Assembly (NCBI GenBank): GCA_001774505.1
Contig: MFAF01000029.1
Coordinates: 1 to 5,405, forward strand
Direction of reading: 5' to 3'
Origin: Candidatus Coatesbacteria bacterium RBG_13_66_14
Lineage (GTDB): Bacteria; RBG-13-66-14
Length of the DNA: 5,405 bases
Shown here: positions 1 to 5,405 of the stretch, piece after piece
How positions within the stretch are numbered: position 1 is the stretch's first letter
How the letters are laid out: the number at the start of each line of letters is the position of its first letter
Program-made: the position numbers and the translations under genes
Notes under the pieces: model-generated
Database searches by the model: none
Seen by the model: the letters and a program-made list of their open reading frames with translations, nothing else
Told to the model about the DNA's origin: nothing

Positions 1-12
1 TATCAGCGGTCA

Positions 13-21
13 AATATAGCA
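13..21 (-). promoter_or_regulatory. Possible extended -10 promoter, leftward
   Basis: On the minus strand, TGC followed by TATATT forms an extended -10 element (TGn plus hexamer), pointing out of the window to the left. The -35 position, 17 bases upstream, carries only TTTCCC, a weak match to TTGACA. If real, it would drive a leftward gene just outside the window, downstream of lon. It conflicts somewhat with the rightward terminator-like hairpin beside it, so at least one of the two may be spurious. Confidence 0.3.
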
Positions 22-24
22 CGC

Positions 25-50
25 CCCTTTCCGCTGGGAAAAGGGTTTTT
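25..50 (+). terminator. Terminator-like hairpin with T run
   Basis: An eight-base arm CCCTTTCC (25-32) pairs with GGAAAAGGG (37-45, one bulged A) across a short GCTG loop and is followed directly by five T residues (46-50). That is the form of an intrinsic terminator read rightward, so it would end a rightward transcript entering from the left of the window. Read leftward, in the direction of lon, the hairpin has no T run after it, so it is not a convincing lon terminator. The stem is only moderately GC-rich and the T run is short. It could be chance. Confidence 0.4.
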
Positions 51-98
51 CCGGTACGTACGTCCTGCTCGTGCGCGAACGACGGGTCTCGACCGGAT

Positions 99-2480
99 TC
101 ACTCCAGCGCCAGCCTCACCGCTTCCTCGGCGCGGCTGACGTAGAGCAGCTCCAAGCCCTCCAGGGTCTCGGTCGGCTCGTCCCGGAAGGCGTCCTGGAC
201 CATCGTCCGGTTCCTCGCGGGGAGGACGACGGACCTGATTCCGGCCCGCCGCGCGGCCAGCAGCTTCTCCTTCAGCCCGCCGACGGGGAGCACGTCGCCC
301 CGCAGGGAGAGCTCCCCGGTCATCGCCAGGTCGTTCTTGACCGGTCGTCCGGAGAGGAGGCTCACCAGGGCCGTGGCCATCGTCACCCCGGCCGAGGGGC
401 CGTCCTTGGGCACGGCGCCCGCCGGCACGTGGATGTGGATGTCGGAGTCGGCGTTGAAATCGGGGGCAATCTTGAACCGCTCCGCCCGGCTGCGGACGAA
501 GCTGACCGCGATTCGGGCGCTCTCCTGCATCACTTCGCCGAGTTGGCCGGTCAGCACCAGACCGCCCTTGCCCTCCATCCGGGCCGCCTCGACGAAGACG
601 ATGTCGCCACCGAAAGGCGTCCAGACGAGCCCGGTGGCCACACCCACCATGTCGTTCCGCTTCCGCCGCTCGCGCTCGAAAACGGTGGAACCCAGGTAAT
701 CCACCAGGTCCGCGGCCTTGACGGCGACCTTCCCGGTCACCTCGCCGGTGGCCACCCTCCGGGCCACCTTGCGGCAGACGGTGCCGATGGCGCGCTCCAG
801 GTTGCGGACGCCGGCCTCGCGGGTGTAGCGGTCCGCGACGGCGCGCAGCGTCCCCGCGGGGATGGAGAGTTTTTTCCTCGTCAGGCCGTTGGTCTCGAGT
901 TGACGCGGCAGCAGGTAGCGCCGGGCTATCTGCACCTTCTGTTCGAGGGTGTACCCCGCGAGGTCGAGGGTCTCCATCCGGTCCAGGAGCGGCCGCGGGA
1001 TGGTGGTGGCGGTGTTGGCCGTGGTGATGAAGAACACCTTGGACAGGTCGTAGGCCTCCTCGAGGTAGTTGTCCCGAAAGCTCCAGTTCTGCTCGGGGTC
1101 GAGGACCTCCAGGAGCGCCGAGCTGGGGTCACCGCGGAAGTCGCTGGCCAGCTTGTCAATCTCGTCGAGCATGAAGACCGGGTTGGAGGTGCCGGCGGTC
1201 TTGATCCCCTGGATGATCCTGCCCGGCAGGGCGCCGACGTAGGTCCGGCGGTGGCCCCGAATCTCGGCCTCGTCGTGGACGCCGCCCAGGGAGACGCGCA
1301 CGAACTCCCGCGAGAGCGCCCGGGCGACGCTGCGGCCCAGGGAGGTCTTGCCCGTCCCCGGAGGACCGACCAGGCAGAGGATCGGTCCCTTCCCGTCGGG
1401 GACCAGGCTCCGCACCGCCAGAAACTCCAGGATGCGGTCCTTGACCTGGACTAGGCCGTAGTGGTCCTCGTCGAGGATGCGGGCGGCCCGCTTCACGTCC
1501 AGCTTGTCCTGGGAGTAGTGACCCCAGGGCAGGTCCAAGAGCCAGGTCAGGTAGGTGTGGGAGACGACGTACTCGGCCGATCCGGCGCTCATCTGGCGCA
1601 GCCGCGCGAGCTCCCGCTCGGCCTTCGTCCGTATCTGTTCGGGCCAGGCCTTGACGGCGATGCGCTCGGCGAGCTCGTCCAGCTCGACGGACGACTCCTC
1701 CCCCTCGCCCAGCTCGCGCTGGATGGCCTGCAGTTGCTGGCGCAGGTAAAACTCGCGCTGCGCCTTGGTCATCTCCTCGGAGATTTCCTGCTGGATGGAC
1801 TGGCCGATGCGGAGCACCTCCAGCTCCCGGCCCGCCAGCTTCAGGACGGCGTCCAGTCGCTTCTCCACGTTGGATGTGGCGAGGATGCCCTGGCGTTCCG
1901 ACACCTCGAGGTTGAGGTTGGTGGCGACGAAATCGGCCAAGCGGGAGTTTTCCTCGAGGTTGATGGAGGCCACCGTGAGCTCCTCCGTGCGACCCGAGAG
2001 CTTCACCAGGTTTCCGAAAACCTCCAGCAGGCTCGACCGCAGCGCCTTGACCCTGACCGTGTCCGGCTCGCGCTCTTCCAGGGGCGCGACCGCAGCCTCC
2101 AGATACTCCCCGCCGGTGAGCACCTCGCCGCGCTTGATCCGCTGCAGCCCCTGTACCATCAGCCGCATGGAGTCGTCGGGCATGCGGAGCATCTTCAGGA
2201 TGATGGCCAGCACGCCGACCTTGAAAAGCTCCCCGGTCTTGGGGTTCTTGACGGTGAAGAGGGCGACGAGTCGGTCGCCCAGCATCACCCGGTCCACCAG
2301 CCTGGTGTCCCTGGCGCCCTCCACACCCATGGGCAGGAGCATGTAGGGGAAGCAGACCAGGTTCGTCAGGGGGAGGACCGGCAAGACTTTCTCCTCACCC
2401 GGGTCGAGCTGGACGTCCCCCTCGGCGTTGACCAGCCTTCCGCCAGGGCGCAACTCGCTCGGCTTCGTATCTCGCGCCAT
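99..2480 (-). CDS. lon: ATP-dependent Lon protease (LonA, endopeptidase La)
   Basis: LonA is a cytosolic homohexameric AAA+ serine protease that unfolds and degrades damaged proteins and some regulators. The 793-residue product is full length for the family (E. coli Lon is 784). Seen in order: an N-terminal substrate-binding domain starting near residue 31 (VLPVLPLTN); a helical, coiled-coil-prone linker at about 210-300 with the Lon-typical REFYLRQQL; Walker A GPPGTGKT (372-379, Lys378); Walker B FMLDEID (436-442); sensor 1 near Asn489; and a sensor 2 arginine near 559 in EAGVRNLERAIG. The C-terminal protease domain carries the catalytic serine in PKDGPSAG (Ser696) and the catalytic lysine in GGLKEKL (Lys739). 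These are 43 residues apart, as in E. coli (Ser679/Lys722). The ATG at 2480 has AAGGA eight bases upstream. No key residue is missing. It lies 59 bases after the hsp20 gene on the same strand, with no terminator visible between them, so co-transcription is likely. Confidence 0.98.
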   Translation of the reverse strand: MARDTKPSELRPGGRLVNAEGDVQLDPGEEKVLPVLPLTNLVCFPYMLLPMGVEGARDTRLVDRVMLGDRLVALFTVKNPKTGELFKVGVLAIILKMLRMPDDSMRLMVQGLQRIKRGEVLTGGEYLEAAVAPLEEREPDTVRVKALRSSLLEVFGNLVKLSGRTEELTVASINLEENSRLADFVATNLNLEVSERQGILATSNVEKRLDAVLKLAGRELEVLRIGQSIQQEISEEMTKAQREFYLRQQLQAIQRELGEGEESSVELDELAERIAVKAWPEQIRTKAERELARLRQMSAGSAEYVVSHTYLTWLLDLPWGHYSQDKLDVKRAARILDEDHYGLVQVKDRILEFLAVRSLVPDGKGPILCLVGPPGTGKTSLGRSVARALSREFVRVSLGGVHDEAEIRGHRRTYVGALPGRIIQGIKTAGTSNPVFMLDEIDKLASDFRGDPSSALLEVLDPEQNWSFRDNYLEEAYDLSKVFFITTANTATTIPRPLLDRMETLDLAGYTLEQKVQIARRYLLPRQLETNGLTRKKLSIPAGTLRAVADRYTREAGVRNLERAIGTVCRKVARRVATGEVTGKVAVKAADLVDYLGSTVFERERRKRNDMVGVATGLVWTPFGGDIVFVEAARMEGKGGLVLTGQLGEVMQESARIAVSFVRSRAERFKIAPDFNADSDIHIHVPAGAVPKDGPSAGVTMATALVSLLSGRPVKNDLAMTGELSLRGDVLPVGGLKEKLLAARRAGIRSVVLPARNRTMVQDAFRDEPTETLEGLELLYVSRAEEAVRLALE

Positions 2481-2488
2481 CTTCTAAG

Positions 2489-2493
2489 TCCTT
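2489..2493 (-). promoter_or_regulatory. Shine-Dalgarno site of lon
   Basis: AAGGA on the minus strand ends eight bases before the ATG at 2480. This is good spacing and supports that start. The 59-base hsp20-lon gap holds this site and no clear promoter or terminator, in keeping with one transcript. Confidence 0.7.
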
Positions 2494-2539
2494 TTCAGGA
2501 TGAAAACCGTTCGTCCCCCGGACCGGCCAGCCGACCGGG

Positions 2540-2914
2540 TCAATCCTCCACCTCGATGTCTATGTTGTAACTCTCGGTCTGCCGCGGAACCGTGATGGAG
2601 AGCATCCCCTTGGCCCACTGGGCGGTTATCCGGGTGGGGTCCGCGTCGAAGGGCATCAACAGCTCGCGGTGGAACCGGCCGTAAACGAGCTCCATGCGGA
2701 GGACCTTCTTCGCCCCCGGCGGGTAGCTGGGGGGTCTCGAGCCATCTATGACCAGGGCGTCGCCCACCACCCTCACGTTGACCGCCGCGGGATCCACCCC
2801 GGCGAGCTCCACCTGGACCAGGTAGCCGTCGGCCAGCTCGATCACGTCGAGGTAGGGGAAGGGGTGGTACTCGGACCAGCGCCCCTCGGTGTAGAATGAG
2901 ATCCGCGGCGTCAT
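2540..2914 (-). CDS. Small heat-shock protein, Hsp20/alpha-crystallin family
   Basis: This is an ATP-independent holdase that binds unfolding proteins and keeps them soluble, usually as a large cytosolic oligomer. Taken from the ATG at 2914 the product is 124 residues. The alpha-crystallin domain spans about 19-111: YLVQVELAGVDP in the first strands, then YGRFHREL (78-85) and AKGMLSITVPR (101-111), which matches the family's 'G-x-L-x-I-x-V-P' end. The tail has the I-x-I oligomerisation motif (Ile118-Asp-Ile120). The start at 2914 is chosen because AAAGG lies eight bases upstream, the same spacing as at lon, and the protein then begins just before the domain. An in-frame ATG at 2980 would give 146 residues with 22 extra (PGGEMTPLP... 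type, low-complexity), but has only a GGGG upstream. The gene leads into lon. The function is clear at family level, and no specific gene symbol is justified. Confidence 0.93.
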   Translation of the reverse strand: MTPRISFYTEGRWSEYHPFPYLDVIELADGYLVQVELAGVDPAAVNVRVVGDALVIDGSRPPSYPPGAKKVLRMELVYGRFHRELLMPFDADPTRITAQWAKGMLSITVPRQTESYNIDIEVED

Positions 2915-2922
2915 GTCACCCG

Positions 2923-2927
2923 CCTTT
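2923..2927 (-). promoter_or_regulatory. Shine-Dalgarno site deciding the hsp20 start
   Basis: AAAGG on the minus strand lies eight bases before the ATG at 2914. The alternative ATG at 2980 has a GGAGG 18 bases away (too far) and a GGGG seven bases away (weak). This favours the shorter protein but does not prove it. Confidence 0.5.
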
Positions 2928-3007
2928 GGTTGGTTCACCACCGGATGTCGCGGCAAGGGGGTCATCTCCCCGCCGGGCATGGCGATACCCCGTGTCTTCC
3001 TCCGGTC

Positions 3008-3013
3008 ATTATA
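3008..3013 (-). promoter_or_regulatory. Probable -10 element of the hsp20-lon promoter
   Basis: A perfect TATAAT hexamer reads leftward in the gap between hsp20 and recF. Transcription would start near 3001 and give a leader of about 85 bases to the ATG at 2914. No good TTGACA-like hexamer sits 16-18 bases upstream and there is no TGn extension, so it may need an activator. I saw no CIRCE-type inverted repeat and no sigma32-type CTTGAA/CCCCAT pair, so a heat-shock regulator cannot be named. Confidence 0.5.
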
Positions 3014-3035
3014 GCGTACTCCGGGGTCGGGCCTC

Positions 3036-3047
3036 CACCGCCCGGTG
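3036..3047. repeat. Short perfect dyad between divergent promoters
   Basis: CACCG and CGGTG form a five-base inverted repeat around a CC spacer. It lies a few bases upstream of the recF -10 and upstream of the hsp20 -10. The position would suit an operator serving both promoters, but short GC dyads are frequent in GC-rich DNA. Confidence 0.25.
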
Positions 3048-3056
3048 TGCTATACT
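3048..3056 (+). promoter_or_regulatory. Extended -10 promoter of recF
   Basis: TGC followed by TATACT is a strong extended -10 element. The -35 position is not recognisable, which extended -10 promoters tolerate. The hexamer ends at 3056 and the recF ATG begins at 3063, so the expected start of transcription, about seven bases downstream, falls on the A of the start codon. Confidence 0.6.
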
Positions 3057-3062
3057 CCGCAC

Positions 3063-4202
3063 ATGCGTCTCGTCGGCTTGGAACTGGACCACTTCCGCCT
3101 CTACGAGCGTCTCCGCTTCCGGACCGAGGCCCGCGAGTTGGCCCTGGTCGGTCCCAACGCCAGCGGAAAGACCAGCCTCCTGGAGGCGGTCTACTACCTG
3201 GGCACGGCGCGGAGCTTCCGTTTCGCCGACGACCGGGACCTGGTCCGTCACGGGGCCGTGCATTTCTCCATCCGCGCCCGGCTGGAACGGGAGGGGGAGA
3301 AAAACGAGGCGGGGCGGGTTACGCCCTGGCGGAACGAGCTGGCCCTCCTCTACGAGTCCGCGGGGAAGAGCGCGGCCGTGGACGGCGAGCGGTGCAAAAG
3401 GTTGTCGGAGCTCCTGGGCCGGCTGGTCGTCTGCTGCTTCACCGTGGAAGACCTGGACACCGTCCGGGGCGGCGCCGGTCGCCGGCGACGGTTCCTAGAC
3501 CTCCTCCTGGGCCAGGTCTCCCCGACGTACACCGCCGCCGCGGGCGAGTTCGTGCAGGCCCTGCGTCAGCGGAACGCCGCGCTGCGGGCCGAGCAGTACG
3601 ACTCCGCCGAGGTCCGGGCCTGGGAGACGCCCCTGGCCGCCTCGGCCGCCCGGATTACGGCCCTCCGGCAGAGCGCCGCCGACGAGCTGAACGAGTTCCT
3701 CCGGCCCGCCTTCGCCGAGCTCACCGAGCGGGAGCACGACCTGCGCCTGGGCTACGAATCCAGCCTGGCCGAGACCCGTCTGGACGCAGAAAGGCTCGTC
3801 GAGCCTTTTTTGGCGATTTTCGACCGGAACCGGGAGAGGGACCGGCGGCGGGGCCACACCACGGCGGGTCCACACCGGGACGACCTCCGGCTGAGCCTGG
3901 ACAGCGTGGACCTCCGGAGGTACGCCAGCCGGGGGCAGCTGCGGCTCTCCACCCTGGCCCTGCGGCTGGCGGAGGCGGAGTTCCTCGCCCGTCACACCGC
4001 CACCCGCCCGGTTTTCCTGCTGGACGACGCGGCCTCGGAGCTGGACGAGCTGACCAACCGCCGCCTGCTGCCCGTCCTGAGGCGGCGCGTGGGCCAGTTG
4101 ATCGTGACGACCCTGCCCCAGGACCTGGGGCACCTGGGAATCGAGGGGGAGGTGTACGAGTTGGAGGGCGGCGAGATTCGTCCCGCCGGCGATGGGAGTT
4201 AG
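3063..4202 (+). CDS. recF: DNA replication and repair protein RecF
   Basis: RecF is an SMC/ABC-type ATPase that, with RecO and RecR, helps load RecA on gapped single-stranded DNA at stalled forks. The 379-residue product is close to the family's usual length (about 360-370). Seen: the N-terminal strand MRLVGLELDHFRLY; Walker A GPNASGKT (30-37, Lys36) followed by the RecF-typical LLEAVYYLGTARSFR; AGPHRDDL (268-275); the ABC signature ASRGQLR (288-294) followed by LALRLAEAEFL; and Walker B plus D-loop FLLDDAASELDE (318-329). The ATG at 3063 is chosen because the MRL... start fits the family. A GTG at 3045 would place the -10 element inside the gene. No Shine-Dalgarno site precedes the ATG, and the promoter lies only six bases away, suggesting a leaderless mRNA. 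The neighbours are not dnaA, dnaN or gyrB, so this copy lies outside the common cluster. Confidence 0.96.
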   Translation: MRLVGLELDHFRLYERLRFRTEARELALVGPNASGKTSLLEAVYYLGTARSFRFADDRDLVRHGAVHFSIRARLEREGEKNEAGRVTPWRNELALLYESAGKSAAVDGERCKRLSELLGRLVVCCFTVEDLDTVRGGAGRRRRFLDLLLGQVSPTYTAAAGEFVQALRQRNAALRAEQYDSAEVRAWETPLAASAARITALRQSAADELNEFLRPAFAELTEREHDLRLGYESSLAETRLDAERLVEPFLAIFDRNRERDRRRGHTTAGPHRDDLRLSLDSVDLRRYASRGQLRLSTLALRLAEAEFLARHTATRPVFLLDDAASELDELTNRRLLPVLRRRVGQLIVTTLPQDLGHLGIEGEVYELEGGEIRPAGDGS

Positions 4203-5137
4203 GGAGTGATGCTGGTGCCGACCCGGGGGTCGTCCACCGCCGCGGCCAGGTGGGCCGGGTCGGTGATGACGACCCTCTTCCCGCCGTTTTTCAAGAACTC
4301 GAGGGCCGCCTCCACCTTGGGCCCCATGCTGCCGGGGGGGAAGTGGCCCTCGCTCAAGTACCGGGCCATCTCCGCCGCGGTGACCTGACCGATGTCGCGC
4401 TGCTCCGTCCGTCCGTAGTGGAGGACCGCGTGGCTGACGTCGGTGGAGAGGGCCATCATCTCGGCGTCCAGGAGGCGGGCCGCCAGGGCGCTGGCCAGGT
4501 CCTTGTCTATGACCGCCTCGATCCCGTGGTAGGTGCCGTCGGCCCGGCGGACGACCGGTATCCCGCCGCCGCCCACACCGACCACCACGTAGCCCCTCTC
4601 CAGAAGGTCGCGGATGGCGCCGATTTCCACGATATCCACCGGGCGCGGGCTCGGCACCCGCCGCCGCCAGCCCCGACCCGAATCCTCGGCCACGCACCAG
4701 TCCCTATCCCGGGCGTACCTCTGCGCGTCCTCTTCCGAGAAGAACGGCCCCACCGGCTTGGTGGGGTTCGAGAAGGCCGGGTCTTCAAGGTTCACCGCCA
4801 CCATCGTGGCCAGGGTTATCACCCGGCCGTCTATGTCCCGGCGGTGGAGCTCGTTGGTCACGGAGCTCTGCAGGAGGTAGCCGATGCCGCCCTGGGTGTT
4901 GGCCCCCCAGTAGTCCAGACGCAGCTCGGGCAGGAAGTCCTTCGCGTTCTCGGCCATCAGGAGCAGGTTTCCCACCTGGGGCCCGTTCCCGTGGGTGACT
5001 AAAATCCGGTGGCCGGCCCGGACCAGGTCGGAGATGGCCACCGCGGTGGACAGCACGTTCTTCCACTGCTCGGCCATCGTGCCGCGCTGCCCGGCGCGGA
5101 TGAGCGAATTCCCCCCCACGGCGACGACAATGCGCAT
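4199..5137 (-). CDS. arcC: Carbamate kinase
   Basis: Carbamate kinase is a cytosolic enzyme of the amino acid kinase fold that interconverts carbamoyl phosphate + ADP with carbamate + ATP. It most often makes ATP at the end of arginine, agmatine or purine/allantoin breakdown. The 312 residues match the family length. Seen: VAVGGNSL (5-12, nucleotide/phosphate loop), THGNGPQVG (48-56), SNPTKPVGPF (123-132, Lys127), RRVPSPRP (159-166), GVGGGGIPV (187-195), AVIDKD (208-213, Lys212), LSTDV (230-234), GSMGPKVEAA (269-278) and the C-terminal GTSI. The family's usual GGNA reads GGNS here, a mild change. The ATG at 5137 has AAGGAGG 11 bases upstream and no closer in-frame start. No arginine deiminase or transcarbamoylase gene is in view, so the pathway is unknown and the arcC symbol reflects enzyme identity rather than a proven arginine role. 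Its stop overlaps that of recF. Confidence 0.96.
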   Translation of the reverse strand: MRIVVAVGGNSLIRAGQRGTMAEQWKNVLSTAVAISDLVRAGHRILVTHGNGPQVGNLLLMAENAKDFLPELRLDYWGANTQGGIGYLLQSSVTNELHRRDIDGRVITLATMVAVNLEDPAFSNPTKPVGPFFSEEDAQRYARDRDWCVAEDSGRGWRRRVPSPRPVDIVEIGAIRDLLERGYVVVGVGGGGIPVVRRADGTYHGIEAVIDKDLASALAARLLDAEMMALSTDVSHAVLHYGRTEQRDIGQVTAAEMARYLSEGHFPPGSMGPKVEAALEFLKNGGKRVVITDPAHLAAAVDDPRVGTSITP

Positions 5138-5148
5138 CGGGTGACCAG

Positions 5149-5155
5149 CCTCCTT
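5149..5155 (-). promoter_or_regulatory. Strong Shine-Dalgarno site of the carbamate kinase gene
   Basis: AAGGAGG on the minus strand is close to the full anti-Shine-Dalgarno complement. It sits 11 bases before the ATG at 5137, a little longer than usual. It is the best ribosome site in the window. Confidence 0.75.
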
Positions 5156-5169
5156 TTCTAGCGAAAATC

Positions 5170-5185
5170 ACCGGCCGGAGCCGGT
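5170..5185. other. GC-rich hairpin in the carbamate kinase leader
   Basis: ACCGGC (5170-5175) and GCCGGT (5180-5185) form a perfect six-base stem with a four-base loop. Read leftward it would lie about nine bases into the predicted kinase mRNA and is followed by GATTTT, then the Shine-Dalgarno site. Read rightward it is followed by TTTCTTT, which resembles a weak terminator. It could be a 5' stabilising stem, an attenuator or a terminator against rightward read-through. The sequence does not decide between these. Confidence 0.4.
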
Positions 5186-5200
5186 TTCTTTACGTGGCCG

Positions 5201-5229
5201 ATTATACTAAAATGCCCATGAGTCTGCAA
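5201..5229 (-). promoter_or_regulatory. Promoter of the carbamate kinase gene
   Basis: On the minus strand, TTGCAG (5229-5224) and a perfect TATAAT (5206-5201) are separated by 17 bases, the optimum spacing for sigma70. The -35 matches TTGACA at its first three positions. Transcription would start near 5194 and give a leader of about 57 bases holding the hairpin and the Shine-Dalgarno site. Confidence 0.6.
5203..5208 (+). promoter_or_regulatory. Rightward -10 overlapping the kinase -10
   Basis: The eight bases ATTATACT (5201-5208) read TATACT rightward and TATAAT leftward. The rightward hexamer has no recognisable -35 and no TGn extension, so it is weaker than the kinase promoter, but it is the only visible promoter for the rightward gene at the window's end. 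Confidence 0.45.
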
Positions 5230-5405
5230 AGCCGCGCTACCCGGAGCGCCAGGTCAACCGTCATGACCCGACCCGAACACCCCCCCCGTTTCTGGCTGGA
5301 CTTCCTCGCCTGGCAGGCGGACCAGACCAAAAGGACGAGGCGCTACCTAGCCCGACGCGCCGCCTTGCGCGAGGGGTTGGTCGTCGAGGTCGCCTGCGGC
5401 ACCGG
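5218..5405 (+). CDS. Class I SAM-dependent methyltransferase, N-terminal part (cut by window edge)
   Basis: This open frame runs off the right edge after about 62 residues. It ends in LVVEVACGTG, which fits motif I of class I methyltransferases (hydrophobic strand, then E/D-x-x-C/G-G-x-G), the loop that binds S-adenosylmethionine. Before it lies a basic, helix-prone stretch (FWLDFLAWQADQTKRTRRYL), common ahead of the Rossmann core. The substrate cannot be told. The start is unsettled. ATGs lie in frame at 5212, 5218 and 5263. The one at 5212 is too close to the -10; 5218 would give a nearly leaderless mRNA; 5263 (MTRPEHPPRF...) has only an AGG nine bases upstream, but codon use looks more like the neighbouring genes from there on. 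The span given takes 5218. Confidence 0.62.
   Translation, partial: MSLQSRATRSARSTVMTRPEHPPRFWLDFLAWQADQTKRTRRYLARRAALREGLVVEVACGT

Noticed and set aside
54..63. GTACGTACGT palindromic stretch downstream of lon
   Set aside because: It is a short dinucleotide-like self-complementary stretch with no arms extending it, and there is no reason to call it an operator or attachment site.
429..2570. Two long rightward open frames (429-1454 and 1461-2570) opposite lon
   Set aside because: They are antisense shadows of the Lon coding frame. There is no ribosome site or recognisable domain, and Lon is complete with all catalytic residues.
3045..3062. GTG at 3045 as an upstream start for recF
   Set aside because: It would place the extended -10 TGCTATACT inside the coding region and add six residues before the family-typical MRL start. 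There is no ribosome site at suitable spacing.
2981..3062. Search for CIRCE, sigma32 and LexA sites upstream of hsp20 and recF
   Set aside because: None of the known consensus forms was seen in this gap, so no heat-shock or SOS regulator can be assigned.
3495..4697. A 400-residue leftward open frame across the recF/kinase junction
   Set aside because: Low-complexity Gly/Arg/Pro composition, and it overlaps the intact recF and kinase genes. It is a GC-driven shadow.
2930..5002. A 690-residue rightward open frame spanning recF and the antisense of the kinase gene
   Set aside because: It overlaps two strongly recognised genes in another frame or strand. Its product is Pro/Gly/Arg/Ala-rich with no domain, as expected where high GC content makes stop codons rare.

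Overview
The window is a compact, GC-rich (by eye roughly two-thirds G+C) bacterial chromosomal segment of conserved housekeeping genes. The Shine-Dalgarno sites, sigma70-type -10 hexamers, LonA, RecF and Hsp20 point to a bacterium. The sequence alone does not fix the phylum. There is no tRNA, rRNA, CRISPR array, insertion sequence or phage gene, and no base-composition break suggesting recent transfer.

Layout: positions 1-98 are intergenic, downstream of lon, with a terminator-like hairpin and a weak leftward -10. A leftward unit follows: a small heat-shock protein of the Hsp20 family (2540-2914, possibly to 2980), then, 59 bases further on, full-length LonA protease (99-2480). A divergent control region (about 2981-3062) separates it from a rightward recF (3063-4202). 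recF meets a leftward carbamate kinase gene (4199-5137) tail to tail, so tightly that both stop codons lie in the four bases TTAG. A second divergent control region (5138-5217), with a -10 element that reads well on both strands, separates the kinase from a rightward gene cut by the window edge. Its product ends in a class I S-adenosylmethionine methyltransferase motif I.

How the genes may work together: the holdase chaperone plus LonA makes a sensible protein-quality-control operon, with Hsp20 binding unfolded proteins and LonA degrading damaged ones. RecF (gap-repair loading of RecA) and carbamate kinase (ATP from carbamoyl phosphate, or the reverse) have no obvious functional tie to it or to each other. 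recF lies outside the usual dnaA-dnaN-recF-gyrB cluster, and no arginine deiminase, agmatine deiminase or transcarbamoylase gene is in view.

I found no new multi-gene system. The points worth a second look are regulatory and architectural: a recF that looks leaderless, the shared-stop convergent junction, the symmetric -10 at the kinase/methyltransferase divide, and a hairpin in the predicted kinase leader.
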